Source: Aquanectria penicillioides (Eukaryota; Ascomycota; Sordariomycetes; Hypocreales; Nectriaceae). From it: a stretch of DNA of 64,000 nt. How positions within the stretch are numbered: position 1 is the first letter of the stretch; the number at the start of each line of letters is the position of its first letter. The position numbers were made by a program, and so were the translations under genes. The stretch is taken from contig PYIU01000001.1 in NCBI GenBank assembly GCA_003415625.1, positions 310,001 through 374,000 on the forward strand, written 5' to 3'. Shown piece after piece: positions 1-12,022 of the stretch. The notes under the pieces are model-generated. The model worked only from the letters and a program-made list of their open reading frames with translations, was not told where the DNA came from and ran no database searches.

Positions 1-1439
1 CAGCAACCTCGCACCGTCGGGTACACAACACCCAAGGCCTCATGATGAGGCTTGGCCTGTTACTTGTGTTAACTGTCAATGGCAAACTTGGGCGCGTCTT
101 CAGAAAAACAAGGCGTCTTGCCCGAGGTTCCCTTCATGTTGTCATGCTCTTCGACTGCTCCAGCTCGACCCACAGAATCGGCAATTATGTGCCAGTAGCG
201 CAGCGCCTCCAGCATCATTCAACGCTAGTAGAAGACAAAGCACACAGAACTATCGAAAAGCCAAGTTTAGTTTCTTCAGGTTCAAGATAAACAATAAGCC
301 TAACTGAGTCCGGGTATTTTTTGGCGCTCAGCAGGTGATAATGACAAGGACCCCTTGCACCGCCACAGAGACTCCCATTCGACTTCATGCAAATGTATGG
401 ATATCTCACTCAGCTCGGCCCTTGCATGGTGATTGCTGACGGTCCTTCCTGAATTGTGGCTTCAGCTTGCCGTCTCACAGCCGGCCATGTGTTTGCTGGG
501 ATTACCTCGTACTATCAAGCAAGATTGGTCTCGAATTTGATCTGTAGATTATCTGTTGAGATGTCCAAATAGCGTGCCGCCAGAGCGCATGTGATAGGCT
601 AAAACGTGTAGACTACGGTGTATTTGCTAACGAGAGAAAGCCTACAATATCTCAATCTGAAAGCCAGCTAATTATTAGATTTTTTCTCTTGGGCATCGAA
701 AGAACTTCCATTCCAAAACACTCATTTACAGGACTCTGCATTAAAGAAACAAGTGATTTACTACTTGAAGGTATTTTACGCAAAACTCGTCAACACAGCC
801 CTACCAGGATGCACACAAAGCTGCTACAGTAGCTGTGGGGTTTTGGACATTTTGGCCCGCACTAGTCCGCATCGGGGCGATTTCACTACACAAAGCTGCT
901 GAGCTCGTGGCTCTCACTATTGAGGTCCAGAACGCGGTCTAGCCGTAGCTGCTTCCCAGCCGCAGGACGAATTAATTGGCCAACCAGGCTTACAGACTGG
1001 GCTCAGTGGCCGATTGTGGCAATAGGAGATGGCGGTGTTGTGAGAGCTTCAGTAGTGGCCGTTTCTTGCTAGGCTTGTTTTTTCCTCTTTCTGCTCTCAC
1101 AGTGCTGGGCAAAGAAAGAGAAGCCGTGATTTTATGTCTCTAGAACAGCCCAAGGAAATATTCTGTTTCGTGCCGGCCTCAAATTTTGCATGAACGAAAT
1201 ATGTTGAGACTGGGTATTTTCCGCAAGTAAACAATCTCACATTTCCCGCCTGAACTATCGAGAATGTCATCTTGTGGCTTTTACTATCGTCAATAGTGTC
1301 AGGGGTTACCGGCTCTTGTTGAACTAGACTTGACGATTCTTCCTCATAAAGTAAACCATTTGGCTCTCTGCACAAACACTCGTTTCTCCTCAACATACTG
1401 ACCTCATTCACTCTTTTTACTCTTTTGTTCTAGGTCATC
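1..1439. other. intergenic, no gene seen
   Basis: No reading frame here has fungal gene character; the short frames overlap on both strands without motifs. The last 30 bases end in a pyrimidine-rich stretch and TTCTAG just before the ATG at 1440, which could be the acceptor of a 5'UTR intron of the following gene. Confidence 0.5.
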
Positions 1440-2234
1440 ATGCGATTCACTAATACACTCCTTTTTGTTGGCCTCTTTGGCAACGGCATCCTCGCCCGCC
1501 GTTCCGGCCCATGCCGTCACTCTCACAGTCCCGAAATCTTCCCCTCCACGGGAACTCCAGGCCCCCACGCTACTCCCACCGATGATGAGGTCTTCACTCC
1601 TCTTCTGAGCCCCATGGGAACGCCGGATGCTCACCATACCGGAATTGACGAGCTCTTCACTCCCCTTTTCAGCCCCATGCCGACTGAGGACAGCCATAGC
1701 AGCACCACGGCTCCCCCAACCACCACTACCGCGCCTCCCACAACGCTCAGAACTACCACTACCACCTCCACTACCACTTCTGCTGCACCTGTTTGCTCGA
1801 CCTTCAAGCTCAAGGTCAAGGGCGGCACCTACAACAACTATTACTTCACTTACAGCCAGAACCCTGGCATTCTTGGTGTTTCCAAGAATGTTCTCGCCGG
1901 AGCAAAGTTTCACCTGAAGGATAGCAAGCTTACCGCCAGCAATGGTCAGACCTTTGTCGTCAGAAACACAGCAACAACCGCCCGATTTGCTCAGACTGTC
2001 AGCACTCTGAACAACAATGTTACTCCGCTGACCTGTTCGCTTTCTCAATCGTCCCAGGATGAGAGCGACCTGAGCTGTAACGCCAACAAGGATGACGACA
2101 ATCTGGGTGATTCCTTCTACACTTGCCCAGAGTTGACCTACAAGATCTTGTTTGCCACTGACGAATTCATCGCCCAAAAGAAGTGGACCAAGAAGTGTAC
2201 TTCTGTCAGCCTCGAGGCAATTCCTGCTTGCTAA
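1440..2234 (+). CDS. secreted Thr-rich, Cys-containing protein of unknown function
   Basis: Intronless, 264 aa. Residues 1-19 form a hydrophobic signal peptide, followed by Arg-Arg at 20-21 that could be a kexin site. Two copies of a short motif, DEVFTPLLSPM at about 49-59 and DELFTPLFSPM at about 70-80, precede a Thr/Pro-rich linker (about 89-114) likely to be O-mannosylated. The C-terminal 145 residues form a separate globular-looking part with cysteines spread through it (VCS, LTC, LSC, YTC, KKC and a terminal Cys), consistent with disulfides outside the cell. There is no hydrophobic C-terminal tail, so no GPI anchor is expected. I do not recognise the family; a wall-associated or effector-like protein is an inference. 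Confidence 0.8.
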   Translation: MRFTNTLLFVGLFGNGILARRSGPCRHSHSPEIFPSTGTPGPHATPTDDEVFTPLLSPMGTPDAHHTGIDELFTPLFSPMPTEDSHSSTTAPPTTTTAPPTTLRTTTTTSTTTSAAPVCSTFKLKVKGGTYNNYYFTYSQNPGILGVSKNVLAGAKFHLKDSKLTASNGQTFVVRNTATTARFAQTVSTLNNNVTPLTCSLSQSSQDESDLSCNANKDDDNLGDSFYTCPELTYKILFATDEFIAQKKWTKKCTSVSLEAIPAC

Positions 2235-5200
2235 TCGCTGAGCATCAATCATGCTACCTAATTCATAGACAAACTAATAAGTTCGTTATTGAATGACATA
2301 TTTCTGGCTCGCAATCTGACTGTTGTGCCTGTCCCATCTCCCCTGAAAGCTGCCCGAAAATATGCACGTAGTCCTCGGTCCCAATTAAACTAATGTTTGT
2401 ACGGCGATCTCGATAGTTGTGAAGTTTATAATCGAAGTACGTTGAGCTATAGGGCTCAATCGACGTACCTGATGAGAGTTGCAAGCTTACAAGGATGTTC
2501 GGTCGTATTGTTCACAACCCAACATTCAATGGGAGAATTTATCTCTCACAGAAGCAGTAACAACTTTACTGTTCTCGCCCCTTTCGTAAAACAGAAAATA
2601 ACCATCGGCTATATCAATGACTTCTAGAAACCAAATTGCACGAGATCAGAACGAGCCTAACCGTCTATCAAAATCGAGGCTGCCGAGAAAAAATGAACGC
2701 GAGCCTCGACTTGCTGGTCAATGGGCTTCTTCATGGCTCGTGCCTTTTCAATAGCTGCAGCCAAACTCTTCATAATCTTAAAAAATCCAATAATAGACAT
2801 AGGGGCGGCAATAAGCTCTATCCCAATCAATTCAAAGTATGTATGTAGCATAGCCCAGACCTGGCCCAAGACCACGCCCGTCCATCGACAACGTTGAAAC
2901 GATACTAAGTCTCACCACATTTTAAATCAGGATAAAGAATTCCAATATAAGAGACATAGCATAAAACCTCATAGAGAGTAATATATATATAGATGAGAAA
3001 GTTAGGCACGATTGTCAGCATTTCAGGCCCGTTAGGCTCTAGCCCATTACGTAGGCGGCCACGGTGTTGGCTTTCATAAGAAATATTTTACACTGAGACC
3101 TTGACTATTAATTTAAATACCATTTTTATATATTATATCTTTATTTTAGTCGTCTAGGGCTGTATTTATCACACCTAGAGACTTGAATCTAGTGTAGGGA
3201 GAGTGTATTGGCTGTATCAAAGACACACATTAGGCGAGCTATTGTCTGTTCCAACGACATGGTTGGTTTACAGATTGCTATATCAACTATGCTAACAATT
3301 CGGAAATATCCTCTGGTACAAGTTCATCAAACCTTGATTATAAAATGCACGAAATGTTGGAATACTGCGGACTTGGCGGAACGACAGATATAAAGCAACA
3401 TCGGAGAAGGGCTGAGTATTGGCTAGATCAAGATTGAATTCTTCAAATGACCGGTTAATGGATGTAAAATATCATAAAGAGACTCTTCAAAAAGTACTGC
3501 CTTCAACCGGAGTCTCTGACTGCCCTGCTGTGCAAGACATCAATGTAATCTCAGGTCAACAGACTTGGCGGGACTAATGTTGCTGACAGACAAAGACTTC
3601 AAAGGCGAGGGCTAGCATGTCTCCTTTCTAGAAGGACTATTGGTGGATATTGATATTCTAATTCCGGAGAAGTGCCTTCAAAAGAACTTTAAGAAAATTG
3701 GGATCATATTAGCCGTAAAGCGGATGCAACGAGCCCGTCTCGTAGTCGCGGCTTGATAAAAAGGACAGTCGCAAAGGGTAACGAAATGTTCCAACGGAGG
3801 AGAAAGCCGACTAAAGATTCATTCCCAATAAACAATAGAGAGGAGGGGTTGTGGCTAGTTCGTCACCTGTATTTTATGATTGATGTTGATGCTAATTGAT
3901 AGAGAATAGGGTAGAAGGATAACCAAGCTCACCTGGAAATTCCAAAATAGCCTAATAAGTGAGCACTTCTAAAATTCAAGCTTTGGTTTTTTGTAAACAA
4001 TGTCCTTTGTTTGGTTTTAGACTGCCCTGGAGTGCCGTTGCAGTTATGAGAGATGCGTGAACTGGACTAAGGGACACATGCGCGGGTTTGTTGTCGTAAA
4101 TGGCGGTCACCGAGGCATTGGCTTCAGTTACGAATGCCTCAATATATCGGTATCAACTTGGTTCAGAAGATACACGAAACGCACGGACAGACTTGGTGGC
4201 GAGACGTCATAGTCGCAACATCAGAACCAATATTTCAGAAAGCAATATATTTCTATCACTTTGATCCCTCACTGTTGTCTATCCCAAGACATGCAGTGGA
4301 TTCAACGCTGTCACTGTGTGCAGGGAAGTGAAGTGGAGCGAGGGGGCTGGGAGAAGCCCTAAAAAAAAACCATCCACCCACAACCAGGAGCAAAAAACAT
4401 ACAACAGCGAGGATTCCCCGGTCGTCACCGACCCGAGTACTAATTCACCGCTTCTCAGTTTGACTATGGGAGAGCGGACGGGATCCCGTATTTTCTAAGA
4501 GCTATGGTCGTATGTGAAAGGTGGTGCCGTTGGAATAGGTCATATCCTTCGTGTACTCGATCCAACGCAACTTTCTTCTAGTAGCTCACATGCTTGACAC
4601 CTGGTTACAATGTACCACTTAATGGTATTATGTAGCAGTTTGGTGCGTGCTTCCACGTCGATCTCGTCGAATCAGCGGACAACACCAACCATCACTCTGG
4701 CCAGGGGTTTCCTTCAGCATTCCCAACCACTGAGCCAAGCATCCACCTTTATCAGTTGAGTACAGGTTCAATCAAGTCAAAGTATCTATATCATCCATAC
4801 TTTTGCAAGTAGGCTTTCGCAGAAAACCTGAATGTTCTTCTTATTCAGAGATGCGGTTGTCTGGCTCAAGTGAAGGATTGTTGGAGCAATCGCCACTACA
4901 TCTAGCACATGACTCTCTATCATGCCGCCAAACGAAGAGAATTAGCGAACCCCATTTCGTCCAAGATATTATTCTCGTCCCTGGATATGAGCAGCATCCT
5001 CAAGCGAGCATGCGCTGACAGGATTTGCTTGAGGCACGTTGCGCAAATTTCGCATGCCGCTGACCTATACGACCAAGGCTAGTAACTCCAACCTGGAACT
5101 TGGTAATGGTGGTTGGAACAATTGGTCCATGAGAAGAGAGTTTGAATTTCTGCTTCTCTCATTTAACCGTCTATGGAAGGTGGTAGTAGCTAATAGGCGA

Positions 5201-7650
5201 GACTCCGATAAACTTTAGCAAGGGTGATGCGGATCCGTCGAATACCCGTCGTCGAAAAGTTGGAATTCATGCGACGAAATTGTTTATCTGTAATCGAATA
5301 ACATGGTTTCTTATCGTTTTTTTCAACATGTTTAAACTCAAAGGCGCATCAAATACCGCCATTAATACCGATTAGGAACAAGTCGCGCGATGTAGATCCC
5401 GAGATTTGATAACCTGGATAAGCGAATCTCGTCTCCATCGTGGAGATCGATAAGACACTAAAGTGCCGGGCATCGCCTCCAATCACCCCGGAATTTAAGA
5501 CAAAGTGCCTATTGCCGGGGACTTTACCAAAATGCCATACACCCAAGTGGCAAAAACTCCAAAGCGGAAGGGCTGGCTCCGTGTTTAATACCAAGTACTC
5601 CGTACACGAGACTTCTTTTTTTTTTGCCAAACCTTGGCCACTTATTTGGCCACAATGCCATATTCAACGGTGAAATTCAATGTTTGAGGCGAATCTTTTA
5701 GGCTTCCTGCAGGTGCCCATTTGCTTCTCGATAGGTTTGTCTACGCCGCTTTTTGGTTTTAAAACCTTGGCTGTCGCACCCCACGTGCACCTGCTTCTCA
5801 ATTAGCAATCATCTCGCCTTGTATGCAGCGCGATAGTTTCTTTCATCTTATCGCCGATAGACCGAATATGCTATAGCAGTGAATATTATGTCAAGTTTGC
5901 AAACTTTAGAACCGAGTTGATGTTCATTGGGAAGGTTATATGCCGCCAGCTTGGTTCAATCACGCGAAAGGGCCGATAACACGTCAACCTTGGCGCATAC
6001 CGGTAGTATAGCAAACAAAAATTAATATACCGTTACCGTTCAACAAAAGTCCAAGCTCCTGTCAACATGGCCTCTTACCTGCCTGTTGGGATTTACTGCT
6101 CCTACCTGTCGACGGTCGTTCTCTCAACCCCTGCCACGGCCCACGGCGCCGGCAATAACAGGGACAAGGTACGCGTCAAAGCAGCTCGGAGATTGAAACA
6201 CACGTTGGCCAAGCGCACTCGACGGTGGCAAGGTGGCCCTGCAGAAGCCAGGGATTCGCGCCGAAGCGGATCCCAGAGATGGCCACGGGGCCCCGCGAGT
6301 CAATATGGGAGATCGGTGCCGTTTGCTAAATATGGAAAGGGTATCCTTGGATTCCTCGGGTCTTGGATTCGGAACTGAGGGCGAACTGACACCACAACGG
6401 TGCGATGGCATCCCAAGGACTCCACTCTCGCTAAGCTCCCAACCATTGTCTCAACTAGGTAGGCCCCTTAAGCCCCTATGTTATGCTGAAGGGGGCCCCT
6501 TGTGGGCAGAGCGTGTTTTGGCTGTTCGCTCGCGTCCCTGTCGGATCATGTCCATCCCCACATGGCCGTGAGGATCCACACAAGGATGACAAGGTTTGGC
6601 GATCCGGATCCTTCGTTCGCCAGTTACCCGACGCTAGAAGCTACGATGTATGTCACTGGAAACATTTGCACACTCCCTTTTTTGCAGCAGCTAATAAATT
6701 TTTTAATCTTTTTTTTTTCAAAACGAATGCAGTTAGAAACTCTATTCTCCCGCACCAGTTCGCCATCATACACGCGCTATGGCAAACCATGGTGAAAATC
6801 TTGGGCCGGACTTGTCCGCCTTTGGTCATAGCTCCGCGCAGTTCTGCCGAGCTGATACCAAGTCCGGGCCCGTCTCCGAGTTGTTGGAGTGGAGAAGTTT
6901 GGGCTTTGCTTCTGACTGACGCATGTGCTTCCACATTTCTGGCGACCACCTCGAACGGCCGAGTTTCCGTCTTTGTTCCGTTCCTACACAGTACCTACAT
7001 GCGGATATGTGGACAAGGACATGTGGAAGCCGGCTCCTCCCCGGGGACTCTGGCTCTGGGGGCGTTCTCACGGCCACCGTCGCTGTCTCGGACACAGATA
7101 CCACGCCGGCGGTGGTGGCCAACTCGACGGTATCCAGATTCGTACGATGTCCCGTTACCGCGCGCCTTGCTCCTTGCTCATGCACGCGCTGTAAAAGATC
7201 TTGCTCATCCTTGGTTTCCCTGTGCCTCCGTAAGGATCATCTAAGCGGGAGAGTGGACGCCCAAGGCCTGCGTTGTCCATGCCCGAGATGCCGAGCACCA
7301 GACACACCAGCTTCGATGCCGCAAGACATCGCCACTCTTGCTGACCATGAGGGGCTTGTGGAGCCGAGCCAGACCCGAAGCTATCGATAAGCCCATGTCA
7401 AAACTCGGTTGCCCCCTTACATAGCTTGCCTCATACCTTCTGCATTATATCCCTGGAGCCCCAGGATGGGGCGTCATGTACCTCCTAAGAACGTTTCGAT
7501 GCGTCTCAAGGTCTTGGCACAGCCCTTTAGAGACGGTTTCCCGTCTTTTGCCCCTGGAACAAAACTCTCGTACATAAGATACTGACTTCTCGTTCGTTCA
7601 CTTTTTTCTCGACTTCGTAGCTCCAAAAACATAAAGAAAGAAAAAAAATT
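2235..7650. other. 5.4 kb gene-poor region, partly AT-rich
   Basis: No gene could be supported. The part from about 2900 to 4000 is visibly AT-rich (for example the TA run near 2980 and the stretch around 3100-3150), unlike the coding regions, which suggests old, mutated repeat DNA. A 72-residue frame on the minus strand at 2657-2875 looks helical but has no start or neighbours. From about 6050 to 7390 the DNA is GC-richer and gives long overlapping frames on both strands, none with a domain. The last kilobase is probably promoter of the receptor gene at 7651. Confidence 0.5.
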
Positions 7651-9111
7651 ATGCTGGCTTTGTCGGGTCTGCTCGCTGTTTGCCTGGCGACAGCGGGCGC
7701 CTTGGGCCAAATGCCGAGGTCCGCCTCATCCGCTTTAGCCAGTCTCCCCGACTGTGCAGTATGTGTCACCCCAAAGGCTCTCTCTTGTTGGATATTGTTG
7801 AGGCTGACCTGAGAAGCTGCTCTGTCTCACCACCGCCATCCTTGACTCTCCATGCAGCGCCACAAACCAGACATGCATGTGTCTAGATGACACACTACAG
7901 ACACAGGTTACAGGTTGCGTCACTGCAAATTGCACCATAAAGGAGGCCCTTTGTACGTCTTGGTCCTCTTTGCGTTTGTTTTTACCAAGCTGACATTTTC
8001 AGTCACGAAGAATGTGACGTCGACAAACTGCGGCGCGCCGATCCGCAACAAGTCGCTCCAGTATGAGGTCCTTTCCAACACTCTCGGTATCATTTCCGGC
8101 GTCTTTATCGTCGGGCGGTTTGCATTCAAGCTCTGGGCACGACTCGAGCTTGGCCTTGACGACTGGTTCACCCTTCTGACCATCATTGTCGGTATCCCCA
8201 GCTCTGTTCTTACAATTCACGGCACCATAGCCAACGGCCTCGGCCGTGACATTTGGACCTTGACGTACACCAACATCACCAACTTCGGAAAATACTTCTA
8301 CATCATGGCCGCCTTTTACTTCTTGCAGGTTACTGTCCTCAAGCTTGCGCTGTTGTTCTTCTACTTGAGAATCTTCCCAGCCAAACCGATTCGCCGAACG
8401 CTCTGGGCCACGGTCATTTTCAACTGCTTGTTCGGTGCCGTCTTCGTCATATTGTCGATTTTCCAGTGCAAACCCGTCACCTATTTCTGGACCAAGTGGG
8501 ATGGGGAACACGAGGGCGAATGCATGGACATTAATTCAATTGCATGGTCGAATAGCGGCATCAGCATTGCCCTCGACATCTGGATGCTGGCCATCCCCCT
8601 GTCGCAGCTGAAGGCTCTCAACCTGGACTGGAGGAAAAAGATTGGCGTGGGAATGATGTTCTGCGTTGGTGCATTTGTCACCATCGTGAGCATTCTTCGC
8701 CTCCACTCCCTCGTGACGTTTGGATCAACCTCTCAAAACCCGACTTGGGAGTATCTCAACGTTTCCAAATGGTCCACCATTGAAATCAACATCGGCATCA
8801 TTTGTACCTGCATGCCTACGCTCCGTTTGATTCTTGTCCGAATCTTCCCCAAGCTTTTGGGAACGACGCAACGATACTACGCGAACTACGCCAGTAGATC
8901 AAGAGGTCAAAGCAAGAGCCGACCTGCGGGGGTCAGTGTGACGTCCAATGTGGAGAGGTCCCATGCGCGGATTGATTCCAACGGCATCACTTGCCACAAG
9001 ACATACGCCGTGGAATACGGCGAGAACAACGATGAGGTCCAATTGGTCTACATGAGAGACTTGGATCGAGAACTAGATTATAAAACTTCGAGATCAGAAG
9101 TGTCTGTCTAA
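7651..9111 (+). CDS. CFEM-domain Pth11-like G-protein-coupled receptor
   Basis: Three exons: 7651-7758, 7814-7952, 8003-9111 (451 aa). The first two exons are short and restore a signal peptide (about 1-19) and a complete extracellular CFEM domain with eight cysteines at residues 35, 40, 50, 57, 59, 71, 76 and 92; the last spacing (x15) fits the family. The domain ends in a CGAPIR motif typical of this receptor class. It is followed by about seven membrane segments of the fungal rhodopsin-like domain (including LGLDDWFTLL and FYLRIFP) and a hydrophilic cytoplasmic tail with basic and Ser-rich stretches. Family members sense surface or host cues and act through G proteins in the plasma membrane. 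The ligand is unknown. Reading only the third exon would lose the whole CFEM domain. Confidence 0.9.
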
Positions 9112-9952
9112 TACGAAAAAATTTCCTTTGTGTCAATGGGTCGGAGTGGGGCGGATTTCAAGAACATTTGGGAAGCATGTACAGAACAGGATGAATGTAC
9201 GATAGTCTCTATTTTAACCATTATATAATGTCCTCTACTTTCTAATGTTCCCATCTAATTCTTCTCCTCTTACAATCAATGAGTCGCAGAACGCTCGTAC
9301 GAGGTAATTAGGTCTCGGGGGAAAAGGGGAATAGCCTCAAGCAGGGAGACATCAAAATGGATAAAATCATGTTGTTTTTCCAATCTCTGGCTTTACTCCG
9401 AGGCTGAATTTCTTCAATCCAACTCTAAGATATCCAAAGCACGGTCCGGGTATTTTTCCCCTTGTGCTGTTGGACTACCTATCCCTTCCTCAATTCTGGA
9501 TTGTCTCTCAACAAAATGTCGTTGGCCACGTAAGTCATCCCCCTACGAGGATCCCTCTCCGATCAAATATTTCTCTCAATCACTACCCAGTTCGATAATT
9601 TATCGTAATCTACAGGGAACAATATCCATCCACGTAATCACTGGATTGATTACGTGGTGTTCAACCTGATGAGTTACAATGCATCACTCTAGGGTATCCT
9701 CAACTGAAGAGCGGTTTAGGCTAAGTCTTGTTTATTGGCCAGCATTGCTATATTGTGGAGATGTCGTCTTCGCTGAACGGATGCTACCCCATGTTATTTC
9801 ATTGGCCGTAGTGCCGCTGGCAGCCTGTTTTACCGCGCAGCCTTCTTCGTTGATGCGGGAAATCCATCGAGGGCATGACCAAACCGTTGCCTCCTATCCC
9901 AATAGTAACATGATCCATTTGAAAGTTCCTTGTAAACCTTAGGAATACACCG
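9112..9952. other. intergenic with a perfect hairpin
   Basis: Contains the 3' end of the receptor transcript, the promoter of the HET gene at 9953 and an 11-base inverted repeat (annotated separately). No gene seen. Confidence 0.5.
9630..9657. repeat. 11-bp perfect inverted repeat, 6-base loop
   Basis: CCACGTAATCA at 9630-9640 is mirrored by TGATTACGTGG at 9647-9657 with loop CTGGAT. It lies about 300 bases before the HET gene start. It could be a regulatory palindrome or the end of a small inverted-repeat element; the sequence alone does not decide. Confidence 0.8.
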
Positions 9953-11947
9953 ATGGCTCAGTATCAATACCAGCCTCTGATCATCGGGCAGATTCGTGTC
10001 TTGCAAGTACTTCGCGGCACGGCGGATGACCCATTGAGAGGAGATCTACACGTGGTGGACTTTAACGCATCAACCTCAAACACGTCCAAGTCTGGAGATA
10101 ACCTCGTGTTGACCTCTAGTACACAGCCTTTCGAAGCACTTTCATACGTATGGGGAAGCGAGCTCAAGCCTCGGTCCTTTGAAACCCCCCGCGGGAATGT
10201 CCCAATCACAGAATCACTTCACTCCAGTCTCATTCGCCTCAGGAACAAAGAATCCGACAGAATAATATGGGCCGATGCAATCTGCATCAACCAGAATGAT
10301 GACTCTGAGAAAGCACACCAAGTTGCACTCATGGGAGTCATCTATGGCTGTGCGTCATGCGTCATTTGCGATCTTGGTGAAGAATCCGAAGATGGCGCTA
10401 AGGCTCTTGAGTTCCTGGACAGGTATTGGATGAAGAATATCTCCAAAGGCTGGACCTTCTCTAGCCACCATGCGCCGTTGAGTGCTGAGGAAACTGCAAC
10501 ACTGCTGCAGGTCAATTGCCCTACAACGGAGGAGGTTGACGCCATCGAGCCCCTTCCGCTAGTTGGGGGCTCACACGGCGAATGTGTTCGTCGATTCTTC
10601 TCAAGACCATGGTTTAGAAGATTGTGGGTTGTGCAAGAGTTTATCCTCGGAAAAGAGGTTTATCTACTCGTCGGGAAGCAAAAGGTCAATTGGCTGAGGA
10701 TCATGGCGGGCATGCTTGTGTACGGTGAAGGGTGGCCCTTTTTTGATTTTACCCAAGTTCGAAAAACCCTTGCCGATTCTTACGCGCCATTCTTTGCAAT
10801 GTGTTGGGTTCGAATGTCGCGACACATCGACCTCAGCAGTCCTGCGGGAAAGGTCTACACAAAGATGATGGGTATCCAGATCTTAGGGTTTGGTGGCCCA
10901 GGAACCAATATCAACTACCTCTCTCTGGCCAACATTGTCAACATGTTTAGCCAGTGCAAGACCAGATACCCGAGAGATCGCTACTTTGCTGTTTTATCAC
11001 TGGCCACTGATTTGAAAGACTCGGGACTGGTTCCGGATTACAGCTCCCCTCTCAGAGACGTTGTTCTCCGCTTCGGACGGCACTGTCTCATGTCGGAGCA
11101 TGGCGTTGAATCATTCATGTTGGCGGGAATGCCGAGACGCATGAGACGAAAGCCAAAAAGAAATTCGGGGAGTTATACATATCTCCCTTCTTGGATGCCC
11201 AATTTCACGGACGGGGAGCATCTGCAAGAAACGTTCCTGGGGCCTCTGGGCAATCTCTTACTCTGCGCCGCTGGACAAACCCAATTCCACATCGAACTTG
11301 ATGCTGGGTGTGATGACTACGTACACTTAATAGGGTACCAAGTTGACACCATCAAGAATGTGGAGAAGCATGACAATGATTCAACGGCAAGCATCGATCA
11401 GTTCTTCAAGCGTTTCCACAGCGGGGCCAAGTTTTTTCTGTCTGACGTGTCTACTCCAGTTGCCGCCAATGAGAAATACCCAAACGGCGAGCACATGATG
11501 ACTGCTATATGGAAAACAATGTGCAATTATCATCCAGGCATGTTGCACGATGTTCGGGCGCTGGAACTGGGTTTCAGCTTCATTCATCGGTTGGACATGG
11601 TGGACAGGGACGAAGCTCGATTTAGAAAGGCGTGCTCACCATCTTTAACACGACAAGAGGTAACGCACTGCGTAACTCTATTCTCGCGTGAAATGATGAG
11701 ATCGATGAGCGGGAAATTTGCAAAGTCGAGGAAAGGTTACTTTTGCTCCGTTCCAGTCACGGCTCGACCAACCGATCAAATCTGGATCATCTCAGGTTGT
11801 CGAGTTCCCCTGGTGCTTCGTCCAGGCTCTAGAACTGGACCATCCGGAATGTTTAGATTGATTGGCGCCGCGTATGTGTATGGGATTATGAATGGCGAAT
11901 GCTTCAGCCACCCGGGCTTTCGATTTCGAGGGGTATCATTGTATTAG
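9953..11947 (+). CDS. HET domain protein (heterokaryon-incompatibility type)
   Basis: Intronless, 664 aa. The three HET signature blocks are present: EALSYVWG at about 61-68, IIWADAICINQ at about 104-114, and MGVIYGCA at about 127-134. The block RPWFRRLWVVQEFIL follows near 217-231. The C-terminal region ends with the pattern usual for this subfamily (basic VPLVLRP stretch, then LIGAAYVYGIMNGE). HET proteins act in the cytoplasm and trigger growth arrest or cell death on non-self recognition; the partner of this one is unknown. It is convergent with another HET gene whose stop is only 75 bases away. Assignment to the family is firm, the function in this fungus is inferred. Confidence 0.93.
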   Translation: MAQYQYQPLIIGQIRVLQVLRGTADDPLRGDLHVVDFNASTSNTSKSGDNLVLTSSTQPFEALSYVWGSELKPRSFETPRGNVPITESLHSSLIRLRNKESDRIIWADAICINQNDDSEKAHQVALMGVIYGCASCVICDLGEESEDGAKALEFLDRYWMKNISKGWTFSSHHAPLSAEETATLLQVNCPTTEEVDAIEPLPLVGGSHGECVRRFFSRPWFRRLWVVQEFILGKEVYLLVGKQKVNWLRIMAGMLVYGEGWPFFDFTQVRKTLADSYAPFFAMCWVRMSRHIDLSSPAGKVYTKMMGIQILGFGGPGTNINYLSLANIVNMFSQCKTRYPRDRYFAVLSLATDLKDSGLVPDYSSPLRDVVLRFGRHCLMSEHGVESFMLAGMPRRMRRKPKRNSGSYTYLPSWMPNFTDGEHLQETFLGPLGNLLLCAAGQTQFHIELDAGCDDYVHLIGYQVDTIKNVEKHDNDSTASIDQFFKRFHSGAKFFLSDVSTPVAANEKYPNGEHMMTAIWKTMCNYHPGMLHDVRALELGFSFIHRLDMVDRDEARFRKACSPSLTRQEVTHCVTLFSREMMRSMSGKFAKSRKGYFCSVPVTARPTDQIWIISGCRVPLVLRPGSRTGPSGMFRLIGAAYVYGIMNGECFSHPGFRFRGVSLY

Positions 11948-12022
11948 AAGCGCCCTGGCTGGCTTGATGAAATCCTTACTAGGTCGTATTCATTCTTAAT
12001 ATTCAGCCTCCAAAGCAAATCG

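Noticed and set aside
2657..2875. 72-residue minus-strand frame that looks like a helical protein piece
   Set aside because: No ATG start, no splice sites and no continuation; at best a relic.
6067..7390. Several long overlapping frames on both strands (up to 253 codons)
   Set aside because: The region is GC-richer, so stops are rare; the longest starts inside another frame, no motif or splice logic is visible, and it lies in the promoter of the receptor gene.
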